64,000 nt of DNA from Taishania pollutisoli (GTDB lineage: Bacteria > Bacteroidota > Bacteroidia > Flavobacteriales_D > Crocinitomicaceae), in contig NZ_JACVEL010000001.1 of the NCBI RefSeq assembly GCF_014518315.1, positions 434,001-498,000 of the forward strand. Reading direction: 5' to 3'. Of the stretch, positions 9,467 through 17,580 are shown piece by piece; positions within the stretch are counted from its first letter, which is position 1, and each line of letters opens with the position of its first letter. The position numbers were made by a program, and so were the translations under genes. The notes below the pieces were generated by a model. It was not told where the DNA came from and did no database searches. It saw only the letters and a program-made list of their open reading frames with translations.

Positions 9467-10383
9467 ATGAAAACATATTTATTTTCTTCCGCTGTTATTC
9501 TGATCGGATCGGGAATCGTATCCCTCACACAAACAAGCAAGTTACCAGCGCTATCAAAGGTTAACAAACAGGTCAACGAACAATTCGGCTTTGTACCCTC
9601 CGGTTTAGTGAAGCTGGATGCTGACACTGTTTCTGTACAATCCTTTTTAGTTTCCAAAACGGAAGTAACCAATCTCGACTATCGTTTGTTTTTGAAAGAT
9701 TTGATTGCAACTGGTGAGCATGAAAAATACGCGGTTGCAAAAATTGATTCCTTCAACTGGCTAAAGGGAAAGCATTAAACGAAAAATATGCACATTATTA
9801 CCACAATCACCCAGCATACGAAGACTATGCTGTTGTAAATATTTCCAGAGAAGGAGCACAACTCTACTGTGAATGGTTGACTGAAAAATACAATGCGCTT
9901 CTGCCTTCAGATCAGCGAATCACATTCCGACTTCCTTTAAAAACAGAGTGGATTCGTGCAGCATGCGGTGATAATTTGAATGCATCTTATACCTGGGGCA
10001 AACCTTATGTCAGAAATTCCCAGGGGCAGTTTCTTGCAAATTTTGTTCGTATCGGTGAAACATCAATTGCCAGAAATGAAAAGGGTGAATTTGTAGTCGA
10101 ACCTGTCTATCCGGACATCAATGATCCGGAAGATCTGGCAGATATCATTGCTCCTGCAAAATCATACTGGCAAAACGGATTCGGGATTTATAACATGAAC
10201 GGTAATGTAGCAGAGCTACTCAAGGATCAAAACGAAGTAATCGGAGGATCCTGGTATGATGCTCCCTATGATATCCGTAATCAAAGTACAAAGGCCTATA
10301 CCGGTTCTTCAACAACTGTCGGTTTTCGTGTTGTCGCTACAGTCAATCCATCTGAATTGACCTGGTTCAAACAAAAAAATTAG
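9467..10383 (+). pseudogene. SUMF1/FGE-domain secreted protein, split by a -1 frameshift
   Basis: Two adjacent frames read as one SUMF1/formylglycine-generating-enzyme-type protein of about 305 residues, the family that includes gliding proteins GldJ and GldK. The first frame (ATG at 9467, signal peptide MKTYLFSS..., then EVTNLDYRLFLKDL) stops at 9778. The second continues in the -1 frame from about 9769 without a gap in homology: HPAYEDYAVVNISREGAQLYCEWL, then FRLPLKTEWIRAACG, NGNVAELL, GGSWYD and a terminal GFRVV. The catalytic cysteines of true FGEs are absent, so a structural role is likelier. No lipobox is seen. Either a real or sequencing indel, or programmed frameshifting at 9763-9769. 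The last bases overlap the convergent next gene. Confidence 0.8.
9763..9769 (+). other. Candidate -1 slippery heptamer A_AAG_GGA
   Basis: In the zero frame this reads A AAG GGA, the X_XXY_YYZ pattern that permits simultaneous -1 slippage to AAA GGG. It falls inside the only 30-nt window (9748-9778) where both frames are open, and shifting exactly here joins the two halves of the SUMF1 domain. No strong downstream hairpin was evident by eye. Confidence 0.4.
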
Positions 10384-11720
10384 AAATTATCGGTTAAGTT
10401 TTTCCGGGAAAAGATATGCTCCATACTAAAACTTAAGTTTCCGTAGAATTCGAACGTTTTCAAACTGTCGACCATTACCGTGTATTGAGTTCCTCTGTGG
10501 GTCCAGGTTACGTATGATTTTTTTGATTCTACCATCTTCGGGGGAGCCTTCGCGGCGTAAAATGTGTGGGAAAAATCTTTGTTCTCCATGAAATTCAACG
10601 GGGGCGATAACAATAAGTGATATTTTCCTTCCTGTTCCGTTAAAAACCCCTTTGATTTAATTACTTCGAGAAAATTCAGGGATTTTTCTTTCAATGAATA
10701 GTTCAGAGCAAATCCGGGAACTTTTACCTGGCGTGTTTTCACGACTTCTGTGACATTGAAATCCTCATCCAGTTCCGATTCAATAAATTTTTCATCGATG
10801 TTGATCCATCCTCCCTGTTGAAATGATAGGTCTCCGTTCCAATACTTCATAAATTCCTTGAACGGAAAGCGAATCCGGGCGCTCTGCCGGATGAGATATG
10901 TGTATAATGGATGCTCCGGATGTTGCTGAAGGTATGTCGGGTCCAGGTGAATGGAAATATTACTTTTTGTAAATTCTCCCTGGACAAATCCACTGCCTTC
11001 ATTTTTTAATTTAAACGGCAATGTGTCTTTACTTGCCAGGTAGGCGTAGAAATAGACATGCGTAGAGTCGAGAACCGGATACGCAATTGCCTGATCAATG
11101 CTGATCTGTTGAAAGTCGTCCAGCCGGGAATACAAAACCATGCTTTTATTGAGGTAACGTTGCTGATTGATCAGCTCAATCCAGGTGGGTGATACCTGAT
11201 TGGTTTTTGCTTCAGTAATTCTGCGAATGTGTTGTTTCAGCGAATCTCCCTTATAAAAGCAGATGTAGTCATTTCCATAGAAAACATACGAATCAAAATC
11301 CTGAATCTTGTATACCTTTTGTTTGGCGACATGCATTTCCTTCACATCAAAAAAGTGCTTCAGTTTCTCAACTCCCTGGTTCAACTTTGTACTATCATTC
11401 AGTTCTGCAAGAATACCGAATTCTCCGTCTTTATTTGCAAAGAAGTACATGGGATTCTGGATGTATATTCCGTACGCTTTGGCCTGGGAGAGGATAAATT
11501 CAGGAGACAAGAAGTCGCGGTAAGGTACTTTGTAATAATAGAGCATTCCGCTCACTTCTTTTGCCAGCCGGATGCAATCAGCTGTTGCCATAAAATCGGC
11601 ATCCGGAAGCCGGTCTTCCAACGACGGTGGTTCCTCCGGCCTGCTCAGGTACGGATTCACAACTAAAAATGCACCGAACAATATTGCAAGTACAAAAATG
11701 AACGTCAGTTTGCGCATCAT
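10380..11720 (-). CDS. Unknown membrane-anchored envelope protein
   Basis: This 446-residue protein has one N-terminal hydrophobic segment (about residues 5-25) after a short basic start, and the rest is predicted to be exposed outside the cytoplasm. No enzymatic motif or named domain is recognisable. Its content is mixed alpha/beta with several aromatic-rich beta strands. It lies 9 nt downstream of another large secreted protein of similar character, so the two probably form an operon and may act together. The start offers two adjacent ATGs (11720 and 11717). Its stop overlaps that of the convergent SUMF1 gene by 4 nt. Confidence 0.65.
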   Translation of the reverse strand: MMRKLTFIFVLAILFGAFLVVNPYLSRPEEPPSLEDRLPDADFMATADCIRLAKEVSGMLYYYKVPYRDFLSPEFILSQAKAYGIYIQNPMYFFANKDGEFGILAELNDSTKLNQGVEKLKHFFDVKEMHVAKQKVYKIQDFDSYVFYGNDYICFYKGDSLKQHIRRITEAKTNQVSPTWIELINQQRYLNKSMVLYSRLDDFQQISIDQAIAYPVLDSTHVYFYAYLASKDTLPFKLKNEGSGFVQGEFTKSNISIHLDPTYLQQHPEHPLYTYLIRQSARIRFPFKEFMKYWNGDLSFQQGGWINIDEKFIESELDEDFNVTEVVKTRQVKVPGFALNYSLKEKSLNFLEVIKSKGFLTEQEGKYHLLLSPPLNFMENKDFSHTFYAAKAPPKMVESKKSYVTWTHRGTQYTVMVDSLKTFEFYGNLSFSMEHIFSRKNLTDNF

Positions 11721-11729
11721 CGGAACAGC

Positions 11730-13613
11730 CTATTTTGAAATAAGGTAAATACTGTTTACAAAGTCTAAAATATACTTACTGGAATTTTCAAAAGAACCTT
11801 CAAACGAATAGATCAAATCAAATTTGGTGTGTTGCTTTGTCGTTTTGCTGGAGGTCAGTTTAATCATTCCTCCTTTTCCACGCATCGCGTCTACAATTTC
11901 GTTTTGTTCTCCGGTGAACATGTCTCTCGGAAGGCGGTCGATGGTTTTCCCCCAATCAACTTCAGCATACATGAACCCATTGGACTTAATTTCTTTTGCT
12001 TTCTTCCCGGTAATGGCATTCGCACCATATCCATTCGAATGATTAACTGCCAGATCTTCGTCATTCGTAATGATAAACAATCCGTTTTTATTAACGAAAT
12101 AAAGCGGAGCTGATTCCATTACAGCATCGTAAAACACCCAGTGATCATTTACCTGCTCAATCTGGGAAGTTGCGCGACTCAATCGTTTCAGTATCTTCTC
12201 TGCAATGTCAGGTCTGTCTGTTGAAAATCCGAGCGTAAAAATCGGCATGTCCTCTTCCGCCTCGACCTCTTGTTCGGTATATTCCCAGGTTTCTTCATCG
12301 TAATCGAAAATGATTTTTTTGGTCTTCACTTTCTTAATACCGTTGAAGGTTCCGAACATACTTCCTTTGTAACTTCCGAACAACGCATCTTTATTGATGT
12401 ATTCATCCAATAATTCAAGCACCAGCAGGTTCATTGTTACCTGCATACTTTTTTCTTTTTCCAGGATGGGAACAATCACATCGTATGCTTGCTCATACGC
12501 TTCCCTCAAATTGATGTTGTAGGTGAAAAATGCAGAATTGTCTTTTTGAATGTACTTCAAAATGTTCTTGTCAAACTTGGAGTCGTTGAGTTTTTGATAT
12601 ACCGATCCCAATTTTTCTCCGTAATTCGAAACCACTTTAAACTGAATGTTTTTTTCATTCAGGAAGATATCGCCCACAATGACATTCCCGGTATACAAGT
12701 CTTTCAATTCGGCATACAGTCCGGGAAACATCGTTTTCATGTACCAGAAACTTTGATTCTTTTCCAGGTTCCTGGAGTTGTCAAGATAGAACACACCGTC
12801 TGATGTACTTTTTAACTGGTTTGCAAAACGAACATCCGCGTTAATGAGGGATTCATTTCTGAGAAACAACCCGTCTGTGAGTTCTTTCAAATAGGTAATC
12901 TGCAATGAAAAAGAGACACTGTCCCGCAATTCCCAATATGTTTTACCAGACACAATGTCTTTGACTTCTTCAAACACATATTCTCCGGGCTCCGTGATGG
13001 TATCTTCAAATACGATTTCTTCGTTAATGATCTCCTCTGTTTCGACATCCAGGATGTTTTCTTCCACATTATCAATCATGAACTCATCGTCATAAGCTCC
13101 CCAGTAGTAGTCATTTCCACGGGCATACCAGATGGAATCCGCCACATCTGAAATACGATCGTGTAATGGCTCCACGCGAATCAGCAAACCACTGTTCCCT
13201 TTGATGATCAACTGGTTGAAATAAGAACTGTACCGCTCCACAGAGGGATAACCGGATTGCTCCTGCTCGAAGTCGTCAAAAACAGTGAATAATTTCTCTT
13301 TGTCAGAAATCCCGAATGTAAACCCGGAGATTTCATAATCGTATGTCTTTCCGTAAAACACGTTTAATTTCTGATTGAAATCAATTCCGGCTTCCTTGAT
13401 CGACTTTCCAGCTGTAGAACCATCAAATAATTCTTGTTGAATGTCAATCATAAAATCATACTGAATCAGTTCATCCAGCGAAACCTTCTGAAAAACAGAC
13501 ATATTATTAATGCTCAATACCGTTACTGCATCTTTAGGAATCAGATCCTGTGACTGTTGTCCGAAAGCAGAATTAAAAATCAGCGTGATGCCAAGTAAAG
13601 CCAATTGCTTCAT
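11730..13613 (-). CDS. Unknown secreted protein (possibly DUF4836-like)
   Basis: This 627-residue protein has a clear signal peptide ending at FGQQ (about residue 19). The mature start, with its IPKDAVTVLSINNMSVFQK motif, recalls Bacteroidota secreted proteins of the DUF4836 type, a weak match from memory. Residues about 170-235 are strikingly acidic, rich in Glu and Asp. The C-terminal half contains long beta-rich stretches without recognised motifs. It is first in a two-gene unit with the anchored protein downstream (9-nt gap). The location is periplasmic or outer membrane; function unknown. Confidence 0.6.
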   Translation of the reverse strand: MKQLALLGITLIFNSAFGQQSQDLIPKDAVTVLSINNMSVFQKVSLDELIQYDFMIDIQQELFDGSTAGKSIKEAGIDFNQKLNVFYGKTYDYEISGFTFGISDKEKLFTVFDDFEQEQSGYPSVERYSSYFNQLIIKGNSGLLIRVEPLHDRISDVADSIWYARGNDYYWGAYDDEFMIDNVEENILDVETEEIINEEIVFEDTITEPGEYVFEEVKDIVSGKTYWELRDSVSFSLQITYLKELTDGLFLRNESLINADVRFANQLKSTSDGVFYLDNSRNLEKNQSFWYMKTMFPGLYAELKDLYTGNVIVGDIFLNEKNIQFKVVSNYGEKLGSVYQKLNDSKFDKNILKYIQKDNSAFFTYNINLREAYEQAYDVIVPILEKEKSMQVTMNLLVLELLDEYINKDALFGSYKGSMFGTFNGIKKVKTKKIIFDYDEETWEYTEQEVEAEEDMPIFTLGFSTDRPDIAEKILKRLSRATSQIEQVNDHWVFYDAVMESAPLYFVNKNGLFIITNDEDLAVNHSNGYGANAITGKKAKEIKSNGFMYAEVDWGKTIDRLPRDMFTGEQNEIVDAMRGKGGMIKLTSSKTTKQHTKFDLIYSFEGSFENSSKYILDFVNSIYLISK

Positions 13614-13792
13614 AGAAAGATAAATTATGCTGCAAAGCTAATTAAAAATAACAATACGAGCGTTTTTTCACTTACACGAAAAATACTGTTATTTATTGAG
13701 GTTGTATTCTTTAGAATATGTGAAAAATGGTTAAAAAGAATAAATTTGAAAATTTTCAATAAAATTATTTACCATGGTATATTGTTTAATTG

Positions 13793-13800
13793 TATATTTG
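13793..13800 (+). promoter_or_regulatory. Candidate -7 element of the YceI gene
   Basis: TATATTTG matches TAnnTTTG 21 nt before the ATG at 13822, in a strongly AT-rich gap. The only nearby TTG is too close to serve as a canonical -33 element. Confidence 0.45.
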
Positions 13801-13821
13801 CCCCAGTTAAAATTCAAAATT

Positions 13822-14415
13822 ATGAAAAACCTAAATTTATTTTTATTCGCAGCCGGAGCCGCTTTGCTTACGGCATGTGGTGGTTCTGAGGAAGCAGCAA
13901 CTGAACCGGTAGTAGCTAATTATACACTTGATGCAGCAGCGTCTACATTGGAGTGGAAAGGATACAAAAAAGGGAACGAAACAGGTGAACACGGTGGTGT
14001 GATCAGTTTTTCAAAAGGTTCTGTTGAAACAACTGACGATGTAATCACTTCAGGTGCATTGACAGTAGATATGAACTCTATCAAAACAACAGATCAGTTG
14101 CCTGCTCCGATGGGAGACACATTGAATGCGCACTTGAAAGGTGGTTTTTTCTTTGATGCAGCTCAATTCCCGACTGCAGAAGTAACTGTTGGAGAGTTGA
14201 AAGACGGTAAATTACCAACTACAATCAAAGTTACAGGTGTTGAATTTACACAAGACGTTCCGGTTTCTACGAAAGTGGAAGGAGATAAATTGATCGTTGA
14301 CGGTACATTTACATTTGATTTTGAAGGAATCAAATCGCAAGGATTTGCTGATCAGGGAGGAACAAGAATCGTCCCTCAGATCGATTACAAATTGCACCTG
14401 GAATTGAAAAAATAA
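13822..14415 (+). CDS. YceI-family lipoprotein
   Basis: This 197-residue lipoprotein has a signal peptide and lipobox LLTACGG, so it should be acylated at Cys. The mature part is a YceI domain, a lipocalin-like beta barrel that binds polyisoprenoid or similar lipids. It starts YTLDAAASTLEWKGYK and continues with GGVISFSKGSVE, an LTVDMNSIKTTD segment and the LNAHLKGGFFFDAAQFPTA motif. A 16-residue extension to an upstream ATG (13774) would ruin the signal peptide, so the start is 13822. A promoter match precedes it and a strong hairpin terminator follows, making it monocistronic. Confidence 0.9.
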   Translation: MKNLNLFLFAAGAALLTACGGSEEAATEPVVANYTLDAAASTLEWKGYKKGNETGEHGGVISFSKGSVETTDDVITSGALTVDMNSIKTTDQLPAPMGDTLNAHLKGGFFFDAAQFPTAEVTVGELKDGKLPTTIKVTGVEFTQDVPVSTKVEGDKLIVDGTFTFDFEGIKSQGFADQGGTRIVPQIDYKLHLELKK

Positions 14416-14438
14416 TTTTCTTTCAATAGTTTACACGG

Positions 14439-14470
14439 AAGGTCGGTTTTTGCCGGCCTTTTTTATTTTT
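14439..14470 (+). terminator. Intrinsic terminator after the YceI gene
   Basis: An 8-bp stem (14439-14446 with 14453-14460, one G-T pair) with a 6-nt loop is followed by a T-rich tract. The tract also contains the -7 match of the next gene. Confidence 0.85.
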
Positions 14471-14471
14471 G
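14464..14471 (+). promoter_or_regulatory. Candidate -7 element of the HAD gene inside the terminator T-tract
   Basis: TATTTTTG matches TAnnTTTG and ends 4 nt before the ATG at 14476, predicting a leaderless or nearly leaderless mRNA. No -33 TTG sits at proper spacing. Confidence 0.35.
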
Positions 14472-14475
14472 TACC

Positions 14476-15093
14476 ATGGAATTAATTAAATTGATCAACA
14501 CATATGATGTAGTCATCTTCGATTTGGGGGGAGTGGTGATTGACCTGGAATATACAGCTACAACCAGAGCATTTCAGGAGTTAGGATCTGAACAATTCGA
14601 AGAATTATATTCTCAGGCATTGCAGACAGATCTGTTTGACCGTTATGAAACAGGGGCTATATCCAGTCTTCACTTTATCAACAAATTAAAAGAGTTTCTG
14701 CCGCGCGATTGTTCCCCCAACCAGGTTGTAGCGGCATGGAATGCGATGATCAAAGCGTTTCAACCTGAAAAATTAGCGTTCCTGGAACAATTAAAGACCA
14801 CTCATACGATTGCCTTACTAAGCAACACCAATGATTTACACGAAGACCGTGTCAGAAGAAGCTTGAAAAAGGTAACGGAGCGACCACTTGAAGATTATTT
14901 TCATCACACGTTTCTGTCGCATCATCTCCAGTTGCGGAAACCACATCCGGAGACATTTTTAAGTGTCTGTGAAAAGATGTCTGTACGCCCGGAAGGTGTT
15001 TTATTCATCGACGACAGTATTCAGCACATTGAAGGGGCAAAAAAAGCAGGGCTGGCAACTTATTTATTCCCTCAGAACGCTGCTTTTCACTAA
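14476..15093 (+). CDS. HAD-superfamily phosphatase (YihX-like)
   Basis: This 205-residue haloacid-dehalogenase subfamily IA hydrolase acts on small phosphorylated substrates in the cytoplasm. Motif I is FDLGGVVIDLE near residue 15, with the nucleophile Asp at the start. Motif II is LLSNTND near residue 115, motif III is the Lys in LRKPHPE near 155, and motif IV is FIDDSIQHIEGAKKAGL near 177-193. This matches the alpha-D-glucose-1-phosphate phosphatase YihX group, but the substrate is not fixed by sequence. It is convergent with the LacI-type gene, with a 4-nt overlap of their ends. Confidence 0.88.
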   Translation: MELIKLINTYDVVIFDLGGVVIDLEYTATTRAFQELGSEQFEELYSQALQTDLFDRYETGAISSLHFINKLKEFLPRDCSPNQVVAAWNAMIKAFQPEKLAFLEQLKTTHTIALLSNTNDLHEDRVRRSLKKVTERPLEDYFHHTFLSHHLQLRKPHPETFLSVCEKMSVRPEGVLFIDDSIQHIEGAKKAGLATYLFPQNAAFH

Positions 15094-16082
15094 TGTGACT
15101 TTCGGATCACCAGTTCACACTTACGCAGGTCGTGTTTCCCGGGTTTATGACTTTCTTTCAATCGGTCGAATAAACGATCAACCGCATGGATTCCGATTTC
15201 CACAATCGGTTGGCGAAGCGCAGTAATCGGCGGGTCAACAAATGCGAATGCTTCATCGTCATCAAAACAGATCATTCGTGCCTGGGTTCCCAACTCAATT
15301 CCATTGTTTTTTAATCCTGCAAGGATTTTCAATACAACGACATTATTCAACACCAAAAAGGAATCAAATCCTTTTTCAGTCAGCGATTTGATTTTTTTAT
15401 CCACTTGTTTCGGGTCTGTCGGAAGTTGCACCAGCTCCATTGGAATTCCCAGTTCTTTACATGCTGCTTCCGCTCCCTGAATGCGTTCTTCCAGGGTAAT
15501 TACCATACTGTTGCTTTTCAGTACAACGGCCAGTTTATTGGGTTGTTTGGAAAAACTATAGACCAGTTTCTTTGCTTCTTTAAAGTTGTCCACACCTACA
15601 AAGTCAGCATTTTCATCACCTTGTCTGTCTGCAAATACAACGGGGATATGTGTTTCATGCAAAATAGGAATCAACGAATCAATCCGGTTGCTCGGAGAGA
15701 TGATCATTCCGTCGACTGAACGCTGAAACAATTCCCGCATGAGTATTTTTTCCAGTTCTTTGTCTTCATCCGTATTTACGATAAAGACATTGTATCCCTT
15801 CTTGTGCAGTTCTTCCTGGATGGTTTTACACAATTCTGCATAAAAAGGGTTGGAAATATCCGAAACAACGAGTCCGACGGTTTTTGTTTCCCCCTGCCGC
15901 AGGCTTTTGGCGAAGAAATTGGGGACATACAGCATTTCTTTAGCCGTGTCCTGAATCAGTTTTTGTTTTTCCTTGCTGATGTTGAATTCATCCCCCTTTC
16001 CATTTAAAACAAATGAAACGGTTGCTTTCGAAACTCCGACTGCTTTTGCGATATCTTCCAGTGAGGTTCGTTTTGTCTTCAT
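15090..16082 (-). CDS. LacI/GalR-family transcriptional regulator
   Basis: This 330-residue protein has an N-terminal helix-turn-helix (TSLEDIAKAVGVSKATVSFVLNG, about residues 6-28) and hinge helix, then a periplasmic-binding-protein-like sensor domain. The sensor begins with TVGLVVSDISNPFYAEL (about 67-83). Length and layout are typical. Such regulators normally control carbohydrate genes and bind a sugar effector, but no sugar transport or catabolic operon is adjacent, so the target is unknown. The M48 protease gene lies 29 nt upstream in the same direction. Confidence 0.92.
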   Translation of the reverse strand: MKTKRTSLEDIAKAVGVSKATVSFVLNGKGDEFNISKEKQKLIQDTAKEMLYVPNFFAKSLRQGETKTVGLVVSDISNPFYAELCKTIQEELHKKGYNVFIVNTDEDKELEKILMRELFQRSVDGMIISPSNRIDSLIPILHETHIPVVFADRQGDENADFVGVDNFKEAKKLVYSFSKQPNKLAVVLKSNSMVITLEERIQGAEAACKELGIPMELVQLPTDPKQVDKKIKSLTEKGFDSFLVLNNVVVLKILAGLKNNGIELGTQARMICFDDDEAFAFVDPPITALRQPIVEIGIHAVDRLFDRLKESHKPGKHDLRKCELVIRKSH

Positions 16083-16111
16083 TGAGTGTGAAGTATAATT
16101 AGGTAAAAAAT

Positions 16112-16912
16112 CTAAGGGAGTTTACTAAGCATTGCTTTGTATTCTGCTGTATAGGATTTATTTCCTGTACAACCTTTTATCGTTTTTTGATTGTGATAAT
16201 TTTCTATTCTGTTATCCGGGTTCGGATGCGTACTCAAAAACTCAGGTGTTTTAGAACCTCCGGAAGCCTGAATTTTCTGAAAAAATCCCGCACCTCCGTC
16301 TGCATTGTAGTCCGTTCCGCACAAATAGTGTACAGAACGTTCATCGGCTTCTGTTTCATGGTTTCTGGAGAATTTCAATCCGATCAGTCCCGAAGTAATT
16401 GTTTTAATAGATTCTCTGTTGCCCGCAATGACATCCAGCAAGGTTTGAATTCCATACATCGTTGTCATCTGCCGGGTTGAGTGACGCATATCCGCATGGG
16501 CAATTTCGTGTCCGAGAACTCCGGCGAGCTGGTCTTCAGACTCCAGGAATTTTAAAATTCCCGTGTAGACATAAATGTATCCGCCCGGGGTACAGAATGC
16601 ATTCAGTGTTGCATCATCATGAATCACTTGAATTTTCCAGGAGAAGTCATTTTTCAGGCTCACATTCCCTGAATTTAATATCTTATCTCTTACTTTATAG
16701 ATGTACTGGTAAACAGACGGGTATTTTGTTGAATCGAGAATCGGGTATGTTTTCGGATCTGCAGCTATTTCAGCTGCTACCTGAGCTCCAAGTTCTTTGT
16801 CCTGGCTAACGGTGAATAAGTTAATTCCTTTCCCTGTTCCTTTACTACCGGAACCGCAGCCTGCCAGCATTGATGCAGTAAGCACACCAGCAAAAACGAC
16901 ACTACTTTTCAT
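16112..16912 (-). CDS. M48-family metalloprotease lipoprotein
   Basis: This 266-residue protein has a signal peptide and lipobox LAGCGSG (about residues 16-22), so it is a lipoprotein facing the periplasm. The zinc-protease motif is HEIAHADMRH, with a downstream glutamate in the ETEADERSVHYL segment as third ligand. The C-terminal STHPNPDNRI motif is typical of BepA/YfgC-type M48 proteases that degrade misfolded outer-membrane proteins. There is no TPR extension, so it is the short form. It lies 10 nt after the upstream membrane-protein gene and probably shares an operon with it and rpoN. Confidence 0.92.
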   Translation of the reverse strand: MKSSVVFAGVLTASMLAGCGSGSKGTGKGINLFTVSQDKELGAQVAAEIAADPKTYPILDSTKYPSVYQYIYKVRDKILNSGNVSLKNDFSWKIQVIHDDATLNAFCTPGGYIYVYTGILKFLESEDQLAGVLGHEIAHADMRHSTRQMTTMYGIQTLLDVIAGNRESIKTITSGLIGLKFSRNHETEADERSVHYLCGTDYNADGGAGFFQKIQASGGSKTPEFLSTHPNPDNRIENYHNQKTIKGCTGNKSYTAEYKAMLSKLP

Positions 16913-16922
16913 ACGTTTTAAT

Positions 16923-17579
16923 TTAGAAATAAAGAGTAATCATAAAATCCGTAATGAATGTAATAAAAAAACCTGAAATAAATCCAATTATTAATTCACT
17001 ATTTGTATGTTTCTTCAATGCGATTCTTGAAGCGATTACAAATCCCCCCAAAACACACGCACTACATACCTGCCAAATTCCTATCAAAGATTGTTCCAAG
17101 TAATACGAAAATAAGAATCCCAGCAAAATTCCGACCCCGGCAGCATGCAAACTAATCTTGAATTTCAAATTGATAATCAAAAAGATAACAGCGATAAAGA
17201 CACCTGAAAATGCCAATGAAAAAAGATGTACGGATAATGTTACCTGGCTGTTGAATTTGAACAGTAAGGTCAGGAGCATTGCTGCATAAACACCCGACAA
17301 CAACAAGGGTGTAAATCGCTGTTTCTGGTTGTCCAGTTCAATTGAATCAATTTGTTTGGTAAGTCGTAAAATCAAAATAGAAACAACGGGAAACATCCAT
17401 CCGAACAATGCAAATGAATTAAAGAAAAATCGCTTAACCGATGGATCCAGGTAGTAAAGTGCGTTGACCTGTGTATAAAAATCAAGTTCGGTAGGTGTGT
17501 ACAGAACAATTGTCAATGCAACCAACGGCATTGACAACGGCATAAAAATCCATGAAATAACACGGAAGAATTTTTCCAT
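16923..17579 (-). CDS. Multi-pass membrane protein (PAP2-like)
   Basis: This 218-residue protein has about six hydrophobic segments. Its layout recalls the PAP2 phosphatase-like membrane proteins common in Bacteroidota, but I cannot see the full KxxxxxxRP / SxHxxxS catalytic triad, so enzymatic activity is doubtful. The central loop contains charged residues (DSIELDNQKQRF) that are conserved in appearance. The gene starts 1 nt after the rpoN stop and is followed after 10 nt by the M48 lipoprotease, giving a likely rpoN-membrane protein-protease operon. Confidence 0.6.
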   Translation of the reverse strand: MEKFFRVISWIFMPLSMPLVALTIVLYTPTELDFYTQVNALYYLDPSVKRFFFNSFALFGWMFPVVSILILRLTKQIDSIELDNQKQRFTPLLLSGVYAAMLLTLLFKFNSQVTLSVHLFSLAFSGVFIAVIFLIINLKFKISLHAAGVGILLGFLFSYYLEQSLIGIWQVCSACVLGGFVIASRIALKKHTNSELIIGFISGFFITFITDFMITLYF

Positions 17580-17580
17580 T

